64,000 nucleotides of DNA from Castanea sativa (lineage: Eukaryota; Streptophyta; Magnoliopsida; Fagales; Fagaceae). The stretch lies in assembly GCF_040712315.1 (NCBI RefSeq), contig NC_134013.1, positions 75,274,001 to 75,338,000 of the forward strand, written 5' to 3'. A program made the translations under genes and the position numbers. This document shows, piece after piece, positions 1 through 10,839 of the stretch (positions within the stretch are counted from its first letter, which is position 1; each line of letters starts with the position of its first letter). The notes beneath the pieces were generated by a model. The model was given only the letters and a program-made list of their open reading frames with translations, searched no databases and was not told the origin of the DNA.

Positions 1-2637
1 ATTTGAAACCCATGTATACTAACATTATTATTAATTAGCCTACGTATGCTACTTATGATACTATAATATAGTATATTATTTATTACCCTAGGTAGGTTAA
101 TTATGAATTATGATACTATATTAATTAGTCTAATTTTTTATGAGATTAGATATGAGTTTTTTTTTTTTTTTTTTTAATTTGAAAATGAAATGAGTAATTA
201 ATTAGCATCAATTTATAGACTTTCTCGAGAAAAATCGATCTGGATTTGCTATTTTGTGAGGAATAACTTACTATTTAAGGTGGGTTTCAGTTAGCTCAAC
301 TGGTAAAGTCTCTGATCGTTAAATAAAAGATCTAGGGTTCAGTCTCTATCTACACAAAAAAACTGATTGGTGTCTTAATTTGATAATAAAGTGTTATCAT
401 TAAGAGCGGAAGCAAGAAATTAAAACTTTATCTCAAAAAAAAAAAAAAAAAAACTTGCTATTTAATGACCGGCTGGTCTTAGATGTAGCTTGTCAAAAGT
501 CATTCTGAAATTAAACAAGCCTCACCAACCACTTGAACACAACGGTCTAACGCATGGTTCATATTATTTCTGTACTCAATGAAGGAGGCTACGGTATAGA
601 AAAATATTTAGTCAAATCTATTAATTTTTTATTGTTTTCTTGATGGGGCAAGTCGAATTCAAGTAACACTATATGCAACACTATTAAGTTTAGAGAATTG
701 TTTTTGTAGCTATAGTTTCGTTTGGTCAAGAGGAAATGTAATACAGTTGCTTATGCTGCAGCTAAATTCGTCATTTTGTCTGTTCAATCTTTTTATTTCA
801 ATACTTCTAAATAAAAAAGTCTTTCCATTTCAATAAGCTCAGTCTTCCAAATGTTTTAAAGACGTACTTGTGAGGTTGACTATAGTACCTTGTTTTAGTT
901 TTTTATTTCAATAATATTGAAATTTATAAATAATAAAAAAATCGAATTCAAGTCCCCAACTACTATTAAGTAATAACAACAATAAATCTAAAAGAAAAGG
1001 AGAAAATCTATTGACATAAGAAAATACCATAATATTTTTACAACATTCTTATTTAAGTTTTACTACATGTTCCAAAAAATAAATTATAGTAATATATATA
1101 TTACAATGCTTATGTGGAAAAATTAAAACTTTCTAAAGCTTACATGCTAATAATTATCTTCTCAAAAAAAATGCTAATAATCAAGTTGCTATAAACAGTT
1201 GAACACTTGCATTTCACCATTAATATTATTAGTCATTAATTCATGTGAATGTGACACTCACACAAAAAGAAGCGTGTATAGATTTTTTTTTTTTTTAATG
1301 GATATAAGATTGATTTCAGGTCTTTCGTTTTCGAATTTGATAAACAGACTTATATAATGCTTTATTTTTCAATGAGGGACTTTCGGCAATAAGTTACAAT
1401 TAATGTTACCAACGTGGTGCCGAACATTAATTCAATTGGTAAGTGCAGTTATCACTTGCTGAGTTCCCGGCCGGTGAAGAGAAAAAGTTACCGTAAAATG
1501 CAATATGCTCACGCTGTTTAGCCAAAGTTCCTTTGGACGGAGGCTCTGGCGGCTCTAAGAATTATTTCTAGATTGTTCTTCAAAAAGTATAAATAACACA
1601 ATCTAATAAAAATAAAATTTTATATGTTGACAACGACAACAACAACAACAATAAAAAAAACACGCAAATATATAAAGTTTTACAACATAGGTTGTGGAGT
1701 TCAGTTGTGGTTGTTGTTAGTGTTGCTAAATAGGAATGGATGGCGATGGCTGAAGAGAGTAAGTGAGTTTCTTGTTTTCTTTTAGCCTTTAGGTTTGATT
1801 TAGTTTTAGTTTAAATTGTTTAATGACTTGTGAATCCGCAAGGCACTGAGGCAGTGATGACTTTTTTTTTTTTAATAATATTTGTTGAATTAAAAACGTA
1901 ATTGTGTTGGTGTTGGAGTAGTGATAGTCTTAGTCTGGGATGAGATTGATCTTGTATTGGACTTTTCCATTGGCATTTGGTTTGGGTCTTGTTAGTGGTT
2001 TTATTATAATTTTTTTTCCAAATTTTTGTTAAAGTTTTTTTTTTTTTTTGTGTGTGTGGTTTTTTCCATGGTTTTATAAACCAGTACGGTGAAAGAACTG
2101 AAAAAGGGACTAGTTACTGGTTTTTGGGTCGGACCAAGATCCGACCGATAGTCGAACCGGTGACGTCATAAATAATATAATTAATAAAATTTTAAATTAT
2201 ATAAATAAAAATATAATAAGTTTATTACTAATAATATGCTAGCAATATGTAAAAACATAATATTTAGTGACACTTTTCATGTAAATTTAATCAAATTTCC
2301 TTAGAATGGACAATCACATGTTTAATTATAGTCATACAAATAAAAAGTTTATTATATATATATATAATGAATTAATTGATGTTATATAAAAATTAAGTAA
2401 CTTTTTAAGTTTATTCACTTAATTAACTAAAACTACTATTTTTTTTTCTAATAAAAATTATCAAAAAAAGAAAAGTAGTTGTACAATGAAAAAAGATAAA
2501 TTTATGAGACTTTGACCAATTAGTTGTATAATATATTATAATGTTTTTGAGAAAAGTAGTCGTACAATGACAGCGTGTTAGGTAAAGCAAAAACTAAAAG
2601 TAAAGTCGTTGTGGGGTAAAATAAATAAAATATATAT
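1..2637. other. AT-rich intergenic DNA with one SINE
   Basis: No coding region can be supported here. The stretch is AT-rich with many homopolymer runs. It contains one tRNA-derived SINE (279-453). A short G/C-richer piece near 2060-2165 resembles the kind of sequence found at the ends of degraded hAT elements, but I could not find matching termini. Confidence 0.6.
279..453 (+). mobile_element. tRNA-derived SINE with target-site duplication
   Basis: The 5' part has a tRNA-like box A (TTAGCTCAACTGG) and a box-B-like GGTTCAGTCTC, and the element ends in a run of about 20 A. It is flanked by a 12-bp direct repeat: CTTACTATTTAA at 267-278 and CTTGCTATTTAA at 454-465, one mismatch. A second full copy lies at 7382-7551 and a reverse-strand partial copy at 6890-7017. 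All three share the downstream module beginning GATTGGTGT. Such elements are transcribed by RNA polymerase III and moved by LINE machinery. Confidence 0.85.
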
Positions 2638-3391
2638 GTTTGGGCCTTGGGTCTGATTTGGTGATGTAAGCCTGTCTAAGCAAAGTCTTTAAGGTCCGCA
2701 GGCCAGTTCACGCTACAAGGGGTGAAGGAGTTGTCCGAGGAGGAGCATCTTCTCGGACGGGTCAAGTAAAGGTCATGGGACATGCCAAGGGGTTTGGAGA
2801 CAGAATTCCGGAAGATCTGTTGGGTAAAGGCGTGATCCACGCAATTGTTGGAAGGAAGAACGTGTGAGAAATATTAGAGGAGAAAAAGTTGTTACCACCG
2901 CATTAAAGACCCTGCACCTACCTCCCTGGCTGCATTAATGGATAAATGACCTCTGAACAGTGAGGTTCAACCTTCCAGCTGGTATTTGAAGGTTTCAAGA
3001 AGGTGCTGGATGGGACAAGCATCTAGTTGGGAGATTTGTGATACACGTGGAAGAAAAAAGGAAAAAGAAGATAGATACAAGAGAACAAGAGAGAGAAAAA
3101 AGGTAAAGGATGGAATAAGAAAAAGGGGGATCGAATACTTAAACTGTAGTTGCAATATTGTTCTAAAAGAAAGAAAGGCAATACAAGTGGTCATTGGCTT
3201 ACGTCCGAGGAGAGTTTCTTTGCTATTCTCATCTATTGAACACGCAGATAACGGCAATCTAACCTGATTTCTCTCTTTATCCAATATCCATAGTTTAGGT
3301 TTCAAGCCCATACTCTATAAATTTTATTGTATAAGGCTCTTTGGGCCTGAGTCCATCTGGTGACTAGATCGGGTATAAATTGTGCACTTAT
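2638..3391. mobile_element. possible solo LTR / LTR-like segment
   Basis: This block is much richer in G/C than its surroundings. It starts TGTTTGGGCC, contains the motif TCCGAGGAGGAG, which also recurs in the Tat-type element of this window, and ends with TTTGGGCCTGAGTCC followed by GTGCACTTATA. The layout resembles a solo LTR of a gypsy element. No target-site duplication could be matched, so both borders are uncertain. The open frames inside it have no recognisable product. Confidence 0.35.
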
Positions 3392-4195
3392 AGCCGTAGT
3401 ATAGGCTTAAAAGAATATAAAAGCATGTGATTCTTTTTGCTTGAAAGACCCTAATATATTGTTAAGTTGCTCAAATTATGGACCAAAATTTAATTATATT
3501 GGCATAAAAAAAAATTCAGGGTGTTCCCAAATTTTTTTTAAAGGTAGATAAATATAAAATTTTAAATTATTATGTATAATTTTTTTTTTTTCAGGTCAGG
3601 GTGGTGTTCGGACCACCCTGGCCATAAGGTGGCACCAGAAGTTCAAAAGAATGAGGAGGGTAAAGAGAAAGAGGAGAGGGAAATCAGGAAAAGAAAGGTT
3701 ATAGATTTTCCCTTCAATTATTATATATTTTTATACAAAATATAAAAAGGCTTTTTGGATTTGGGTTTTACACACCATTTAATGTTATTGACCCTAAAAT
3801 TTAAGAAATGACAATATATATGACCAATTTTTTAGATTAAAAATTAATAAAAAAATAGTTTTAAAATCCAACAAATCCTTTTAAATAAAATTTATTGATT
3901 TTTTTACATATTGAAAAAGATCATTAATTTGGACCTCTTTAATTTACATATTATGCAACAAATTAATTACAATTAGCCAATTAATCATATAATAAGATGC
4001 TCTCTATGTCATTTTTAAATATTTTTCTAATAAATGCTTCACTTTGCATGGTCAATTTGATCTACAGGGAGACCCTATACATGTAAAGAAATCACTAAAT
4101 ATTAAGTGTGGAAGATTATTGAGTTGCCGCTCCAATAAGTTGTATTCCAAATATATATATATAAACTCATGAAGGATCAAGGAGAGGCATATGCA
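3392..4195. other. AT-rich intergenic DNA
   Basis: No gene seen. It contains a perfect 9-bp hairpin at 3597-3620 and otherwise low-complexity AT-rich sequence. Confidence 0.5.
3597..3620. repeat. short perfect hairpin
   Basis: CAGGGTGGT (3597-3605) and ACCACCCTG (3612-3620) form a perfect 9-bp stem around the six-base loop GTTCGG, directly after a poly-T run. There is no gene next to it. It may be a transposon end or a chance palindrome. Confidence 0.6.
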
Positions 4196-5285
4196 AGAAA
4201 CCACCCGCCAAACAATGCCACACTAAAGCAATGGATTGTACTTATTAATAGGAAGTGGAGTGACAAAGATTAACAGGTAACTGTAATATTGTCAAAATTT
4301 TAATTACAAGTAAAGTATGTTCTCCCCTTTCATCTAAGACTTATTACCTATGTATGCATTGGATTAATATTTTATATAGATCTTATTATTGTCTCATGTC
4401 TACTAGATTATGCTATCAAATTCATTGATTAATGCTTATTTGAAGGGAAAAGTTGGTATATACTTTAGATTCATAATCTAATACAAATTTTTAATATTTT
4501 TTTGTTCTTTATTCTTTATAGGAAATTTCATTGAAAAATGATGAAAACATAAATAAAACACATGATAAACACACTCATAAATGTGGAGCAAAGTCACTTG
4601 CAGTTAGTGTAGATGAGGAGGTGTGTGATATTTCAATTTTTCAAAGCTTAATATATTACTTGTTGCACTTAATTAACTATATATTTAACATTGGAAAGTA
4701 AATTATTTAGAGACATAAAGATGAAGGTCATATTCCTAAAGTGGCAAAAATCTACTGCGATACCCACTTCAATTTAAAGACAAATAAGTAGGTACACCTT
4801 GATTGTGAAAACACATATGTACGTATATCAGTATGTGCATATTATATTTTTAAAACTAGAAAATATGTATTTATATTCTAATGGATTGTTTCTATTCTTT
4901 GAAATGAGATGTTGAGAGTACGAATGAGCATTGTAGCATTCTTAATGTAGAGCATTTGACCAAAAATGAGATATCTATAATGGTTCTTAAGCCGAGATCT
5001 AACTACATAAAGGGAATTGGCATGAGGCCTTCCTCATCTCTAAAGGCTATTGCCACATCTTCTTCCTCAACTCAGTATATCCAATAACTCAAGGGTTAGA
5101 TAGACGAGCTCAAAGATACAAACATAAGGCAAGAGGAGAAGATAGATCAACTCATGAATGCAAACTTAAGGCATGATGAGAAGATAGACTCGCAAAATAT
5201 TCAAATACTTGGTATCATACAATTTTTGAGGAACAAGGGATTTAATAACACTTTTGGGAGTGGGGGGAGCACTCATATACTAGTT
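4196..5285 (+). pseudogene. degraded En/Spm-type plant transposase-like gene
   Basis: Several short plus-strand blocks read like pieces of the plant transposase family linked to Ptta/En-Spm elements. One begins near 4196 (ARNHPPNNATLKQW). A second at about 4711-4790 reads HKDEGHIPKVAKIYCDTHF. A third at about 4920-5290 has a Ser-rich linker followed by a coiled-coil-like tail rich in Lys, Glu and Asp. The blocks are separated by intron-like gaps and stop codons, so no intact protein can be made. Assignment rests on my recollection of the family's layout, without an alignment. A CACTA-type terminus lies downstream at 7244, but I could not show that both belong to one element. Confidence 0.45.
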
Positions 5286-6253
5286 AGAAGATATCTTAGT
5301 TAGTGTTTTTCCCCCCTAATAAATAGTGTTTATCCACCTCTCATTGTCTTGGATATTTGTGTCTAATTAGTGATTGATATTATCCATAGTAATGCAACAC
5401 CATCTTATGACTGATATCTTATTAGGAAATCCAATATGTAAGGTCACATGAGCATGCAAATTTACCTTGCTTTGGTTATAACAAGTGTGCTTCACTTTTG
5501 AGTTTGTAAAAATTGGCTAAACCATTTTAATAAGTTTTATTGCTCTTTCAAAATTTATAATTACTGAATTTGATCCAACATGGGGTCTTGTAAGGCAAAT
5601 ATTTTGTAAAAAGGGTTATGATGTAGATAGAGAGACAAGTGAAGGATGTAAGTTTTACCTTTCTTGTTTATGCTGCAATTTTCTCAAATTGATTAGCATG
5701 ATAGTGCTAGAGTTTGATGTTTCCTAGACTTTTTTTTTTTTTTGGATGCCATTAGTGCATCAAATTGTTGGACCATGATTGAAATCTTTGAAGGTATTAA
5801 TGATGACTTTTGATGAGATAGTTTCATTATTATGATGTGTAACTTTTATTAATGAAACTTTCTATAACACTTATCAAATATATATGAAGCTTGTGACCTT
5901 ATTGAAGCAATTCATAATTAATAATAGACCATGCAAAGTTAGCTTATTTTTTCTCGAGGAGAGGGGGTTGGAATGCGACCTTGGTCTCTAGGGGCCACAT
6001 GTGAGTTGCACAAACACCACCCTTAGGTCCAATATAACGTGTACAAACTTAGGCACACCAATAGGACTTACAACTAGAGAGTTAGATATAAGCTTAGTTA
6101 GTCACACCAATAGGACTTACGGTTAGAGAGTTACACATAAGCCTAGTTAGTAATTACGCGTATAGTACACGTACGTATGTAATATTTAAAAAAACTTCCG
6201 TATCCCATTTGACTTCCAATTGTATGTAAATATATGCAACTATTTCAAATTAA
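5286..6253. other. intergenic DNA with a 49-bp tandem duplication
   Basis: No gene seen. The only structured part is the two-copy 49-bp repeat at 6054-6151. Confidence 0.5.
6054..6151. repeat. two-copy 49-bp tandem repeat
   Basis: Units at 6054-6102 and 6103-6151 both begin CACACCAATAGGACTTAC and end CCTAGTTAGT or CTTAGTTAGT. They differ at only a few bases. Confidence 0.8.
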
Positions 6254-6693
6254 GAGCAACCGCATCAGTCCGTGCGAAATTCTTGTCTATTTTGCAAGGA
6301 AAAACATATTTCTTTTTATTTTACACACCCACTTTTACAAAACACCCACATAAATTTATCTATTCTATCATCTATTTTACTTAAATAATAATATTTCTTT
6401 AATTTTTTATTGTATCAAACAAACCACTACCCACATGGCCCCACCCACCTCTTTCTTTCTTTGTTGTGAGAAGAAGACAGATGAGAGAGCAAGATGAAGG
6501 GGAGAGAGAAAAAAAGAATAAAAAATCATTTGCACATGAACAGTAATCATGTATATATGCACGGTTATTGTAGTAGTTTTGTATATTTGCACATTTTTAC
6601 AAATAACGATGTCAGTGTTTTTTGAATTAAAATGAACAAAATTAAGCACTTTTTGTATTTTGCAAATTTGTGCAACCACTAATGTGGTTGCTC
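6254..6693. mobile_element. Tourist-like (PIF/Harbinger) MITE
   Basis: The 440-bp element begins GAGCAACCGCATCAG and ends CTAATGTGGTTGCTC, which form imperfect terminal inverted repeats. It is flanked by TAA on both sides (6251-6253 and 6694-6696), the usual 3-bp target of PIF/Harbinger elements. The interior has no coding capacity; the open frame on the reverse strand is not conserved. A larger related element lies at 47522-48450. Confidence 0.75.
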
Positions 6694-6889
6694 TAAGAAT
6701 ACATTATGTGTTCATTCTTAAAAAGTTAGAATCAGTTAGTAAAATACAGTGCGTCAAATCAAACACAATCATTCTCAGGAAAAAAAAATGAAGATAACGG
6801 CAAACATCAATCTATTTATAATCTTTTATAGAAAAAGTCTAGTGAAATGAACTCAAAAAGTTAAAATGCTGCCATATGCATTTATTACC

Positions 6890-7017
6890 CTAATCCCTAC
6901 TGATGATAGCTCTTTATCATCAGGCCAATACACCAATCTGTTTTTGTGTGTAGGCGGGGATTAAACCTCAGATCTCTTATTCAACCATGAGAGACTTTAC
7001 TAGTTGAGCTATTAATA
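6890..7017 (-). mobile_element. truncated tRNA-derived SINE
   Basis: Read on the minus strand it matches the SINE at 7382-7551 from TAGCTCAACTAGTAAAG through the box-B-like GGTTTAATCCCC and on to the GATTGGTGT module. The poly-A end and target-site duplication are missing. Confidence 0.7.
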
Positions 7018-7018
7018 T

Positions 7019-7244
7019 AATGTTTAGCCATGAAAATAATGGGTGACGAAAAAATTTCTTCACCTATGATTTTTTTTAATTAAAAAAAATTAGATATATT
7101 AGTGATGAAAATTTTCATCACCAGGATAATTGGTGACCGAGATTATGTGACGAATGATGTTTCGTTACCATATGTCTTAGGTGACGAAATAAGAACATTT
7201 CATGATGAAAATTTTCATCTATATAGGTCTTATTTGTTGTAGTG
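7019..7244. mobile_element. terminal part of a CACTA (En/Spm) element
   Basis: The segment ends TTGTAGTG at 7244, the reverse complement of the CACTA-type terminus CACTACAA. Upstream are clustered subterminal motifs: the palindrome GATGAAAATTTTCATC twice (7104-7119 and 7204-7219) and several GTGACGAA/GGTGACGAAA motifs. Subterminal repeats of this kind are typical transposase-binding regions of CACTA elements. The other end was not found. Confidence 0.55.
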
Positions 7245-7381
7245 GTGATTTTTGTGAGGAAGATGGTTGTTTGGTTTATGAGAAAGAGATGTAATGAGAG
7301 AGAGAGAGATGGATAAAAAAAAATAGCACATGAAAAAAGAACAATTAATATGAAGTGTATTGTCAAATACTATATTAAAGT

Positions 7382-7551
7382 AGTGGGTTCCAGTTAGCTC
7401 AACTGGTAAAGTCTCTAATGGTTGTATAAGAGATCTGGGTTCAATCCCCGCCTATACCAAAAAAATGATTGGTGTCTTGGTCTGATGATAAAGAGCCATC
7501 ATCATGAGCGGACGCCATAAGTTTGAAACTCCCTCTCTAAAAAAAAAAAAA
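7382..7551 (+). mobile_element. tRNA-derived SINE, full length
   Basis: Same family as 279-453. Box A reads TTAGCTCAACTGG and box B reads GGTTCAATCCCC; a poly-A tail ends the element. It is flanked by a perfect 13-bp target-site duplication, ACTATATTAAAGT, at 7369-7381 and 7552-7564. The better preserved boxes and perfect duplication suggest it is younger than the 279-453 copy. Confidence 0.9.
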
Positions 7552-7564
7552 ACTATATTAAAGT

Positions 7565-8230
7565 GTAAAAATTAATTTTTCGTGTGTTAAAATAAGAATG
7601 GGATACAACACTGCTCTAATAAGGATTGTAATGCCTTTATAAATGTTATCCAAAAAAAAAAAATTGCCTTTCAAAGGTCAAGATTTAAGGCATGCTTTTT
7701 ACCCAAAAAAAAAAAAAAGATTTAAGGCATGCAAATGTCTATACTCAATGGGGGTAAAGATTTCGTGGAATATCCGAATATGTTTTGCTTAATCCTGTGT
7801 GGTGTATTTCATTGTTTTATTGTTGTATTGTCCCGTGTGGAGGTCAAGGTCATGATGCCAGTCTCTTTAACAGCCTTTAAAGTCATCTTCATCTATAATG
7901 TGGCACGTTAAGATGATATTTTCCGTACCATTTATATATATGTATATGTATGTGGTGAAGTAACAAAGTTTATTAGAGACACACGCACGCATATGTGAAT
8001 ATTTAAGACCAATTTGAATAAATAAAAACCATTTATGTAAATAGTAAACGATATTTTAATACAAAGAAAATCCAAAAAGAGACGTGTTATATATTGTGTA
8101 TCTATCATTTTATGAATTTTTAAAGTCAGAAATTGAACTTATGATGAAAGAATGTTTGTAGTTAGACAAACCTTAATTATAGCTCATGTGAATTTTGATT
8201 TGGTTAATTGTGTAGGCCAATAATATATAG
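7565..8230. other. AT-rich intergenic DNA
   Basis: No gene, RNA or mobile-element border recognised in this stretch. Short open frames here lack any recognisable motif. Confidence 0.5.
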
Positions 8231-9425
8231 GGATAATTACAGTAAACCCACATGTGGTATGACCCGTTTTCACTTTGCCTACTCATGGTTCAATCATTTA
8301 CACTTTACCCACCTGAGGTTAGTTCCGTTAGCCTTCTGTAACCCACCTCTTCGTTTGCCGTTAGAAAAACACATTTTTAAGCAAAAACAAATATAACAAG
8401 AATAAAAAAGTTAGGGTTTTTTATTGCTGAAGAACTTCTAGGATAATAAATTGGAGGAATACAAATCAAACATAAATAAAAAAATCCAATAGCTTATTAG
8501 ACCTTCTTTGGTTGTGCGTATTGGTGTGAATCGAAGTGGCTTTTCATGGATAAGAGGGCTTGCTCGTGGTTGTGCTTGCTTGTGGATCGGAGTGGTTATC
8601 GCTCGTGGTTGTGCTTGCTCGTGGATAGGAGTGGGTTTCGGTGTGGATCGGAGTGGGTTTCGGCATTGGGGCATATCGACATGGTAGGTTTCGGGTTGTT
8701 TTGGGTTTGTTTTGTGGTGGCAGAAGATTTGTGTTGGTGGTGGCGGTGTGGATCGGAGGGAGGGGAAGGTTGTGTTGGTGTATCGGCGTGGTGGGTTTTG
8801 GGTTGCTGTGGGTTGTTTTGTGGTGGCTGTGGGTTTGTGTTGGTGGTGGCGGTGTGGATCGGAGGAAAGGGAAGGTTGTGTTGGTGGTGGTTGTTGGTGG
8901 GGCGCTGGGATTTATTTATTTATTATTTATTCTCCTTCTTCATCTCTATCTCTTTAACTTCTCCCTCTCTTCAAACCCAACCCACTCATGGCATCACCCA
9001 TAATCCACCATCAACCAAAAATGTGTATGATTTTTGTAAATAACTAAAATTGTCTGAAAGGATTTTTGTGAAATTAGAGTAGAGCACTTTCAAGTGTAGG
9101 ATTTTTGTAAATGTTTTTTAGGATTTGTGCGAATATGAAAATTTTATTTGGATTGATTGGGTCAAGACTGTACATACCAAAAGTAAGTGTGTTCTTGAAC
9201 CCAAGCTACAAAACCCCCCTCTTTGGTCTTGTTTGTTTGAGTTTTTTTTGTTATTTTTTGTTTTTAGAGGAGAGAGACATAAAAGTGAATGTAAAATACA
9301 TTTTTACCCTTAATTTTAACAGAGGTGGGTAACGGATTGAAGTTTACGTGGGCAAAGTGTAAATGATTGAACCACGGGTAGGCAAAGTGAAAACGGACCA
9401 TACCACAAGTGGGTTTACTGTAATT

Positions 9426-9429
<4 letters not shown>
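8231..9429. mobile_element. non-autonomous MULE with long terminal inverted repeats
   Basis: The first ~130 bp (8231-8355) and the last ~125 bp (9305-9429) are inverted copies of each other, ending in GGATAATTACAGTAAACCCA and its complement. The element is flanked by AATATATAG (8222-8230) and AATATATAT (9430-9438), a 9-bp target-site duplication with one mismatch. Long inverted repeats with a 9-bp duplication are the hallmark of Mutator-like elements. No transposase is present. The interior carries G-rich tandem repeats (8562-8905), which create long open frames that I regard as accidental. The Tat-type retrotransposon begins 58 bp beyond its right end. Confidence 0.8.
8562..8905. repeat. G-rich minisatellite inside the MULE
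   Basis: Two layers of repeats are visible. Shorter units containing CTCGTGGTTGTGCTTGCT recur at 8562-8680. A ~106-bp unit containing GTGTTGGTGGTGGCGGTGTG starts at 8731 and again at 8837. The plus strand is strongly G/T-rich and nearly free of C, unlike all surrounding DNA. Confidence 0.7.

Positions 9430-9430
<1 letters not shown>

Positions 9431-9486
<56 letters not shown>
9431..9486. repeat. (AT)n microsatellite
   Basis: About 28 AT units lie between the MULE end and the left LTR of the Tat-type element. The target sequence of both elements is AT-rich. Confidence 0.95.
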
Positions 9487-9487
<1 letters not shown>

Positions 9488-9490
<3 letters not shown>

Positions 9491-10285
9491 AGGGCCAAAA
9501 TTTGGTTCCCAAGTCCAAAGGATAGATGAACTTCGGCCCAAAGAGCCTGATACAATGAATTTCTAAAGAGTGGGTCCAAAAGTTTGGCTTTAGTGAGTTA
9601 GACAGTAAAAAAAAAAGGATCCAGATGATAAGAAAATGGAGATGGACTGGTTTAAACTAAAAAAAATTACCCTCGGCACAGTCCGAGAACATCAGTTCAT
9701 ATATATATTCCGCCTCAAATTTGATTACAAGTTCAAATCTAGATTGCAACAGTATTTTCCTCTCAATTTCTTGATCTCCTTTTCTTAGGGACCTTCCTCA
9801 GTTTTATACCCCTTTTTCTTCCTTGTTTCCACCTTCCACGTGTAGATCTAGATTGCTAGTGTTGATACTTGTCCCATCAGCCCTTTCTTAAAGTCTTTGG
9901 GTGGTAGCTGTAAGGCTGTTTAGACATCACTTCCTCATTAATGCGGTCAGAGAATTGGATACAGAGCATTTAATGTAGTGGTAGCAGCTTTCTCTTAGAT
10001 ATTTTGTAGTCGTTCCTTTGCTCTGTGCTCCCATGAAACATATCCTCATCAATAGAACTTCCTGGAAGATCATTCTGGACAACAGGACGTACCATCTGAC
10101 CTTTGCTTCGTCTAGTTGAGGAGACACTCCTCCTCGGCCTACCACCTTTAGCCTTCTCGGTCACAACTTGCTCGTGGACCCCAAGGTCTGACATCTTCAT
10201 TACCTTTAGTTTGTCCTCAGACCAATGAACACCCTCGGACAAAGCCCATGGCCCAAGATGCATTTTTGGGTCTTTTATCCCTACA
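9488..10285 (-). repeat. 3' LTR of the Tat-type element
   Basis: This 798-bp LTR starts TGTAGGGCC and ends TCCCTACA on the plus strand. Because the element lies in reverse, this is its 3' LTR. It matches 20222-21077 over its length with scattered substitutions. Its internal TA tract (about 9700-9709) is short, unlike that of the other LTR. Confidence 0.9.
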
Positions 10286-10839
10286 ATAGCCCCTTAGAAC
10301 TCCGTTTTTCCCTCTTATCCGAGGAGGAAAATGGGATTTTGACTCTGAGTAGTCGCTTCCACACGTTCCTTAACCTCTACACGTGAGGACGTCGCTTCGC
10401 ACGTCCTGTCACTACCCCTGACGCTTCGAAGTCCTAAACGTCTCATTAAATGCTCCAGGTGGCGCTCTGCTCTTTACATCCTACGGTGAGATGAAGATCC
10501 TACGGCTGGCATTTCCCCTCAAATTTTGTGCGAGATAACTCCCACCTAATTCTGCCCCTACATAAGGTGCCTAGGAAGAATCATATTTTCCCATTTTTAC
10601 GAATTCTCGAGCTCTCCAGAAATTCTGAACTCTCATATTTCCAAGGCTTCCTACATATCTAAATCTTCCAACTCTAAAAACAATTTTTGAACCTTTAAGA
10701 AATTTAGGCAATAACACACATGCTTATTCTCGTAAGTTCTTTCTTCTTTAGATACTTTTCTCCTTGGCTTATCTTTTGAGCCTTCTAACCTTTGGTTCTC
10801 TTCGAAAACATTTCCTTGGTTTCCTTTTATCTTGTTTAG

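Noticed and set aside
2986..3267. Overlapping open frames on both strands in the LTR-like block
   Set aside because: They are charged, low-complexity sequences without homology that I can recognise, inside a probable LTR.
8546..9043. 165-codon plus-strand open frame rich in Gly, Trp, Cys and Val
   Set aside because: It is produced by G/T-rich tandem repeats inside a MULE; all three overlapping frames are open for the same reason and no domain is visible.
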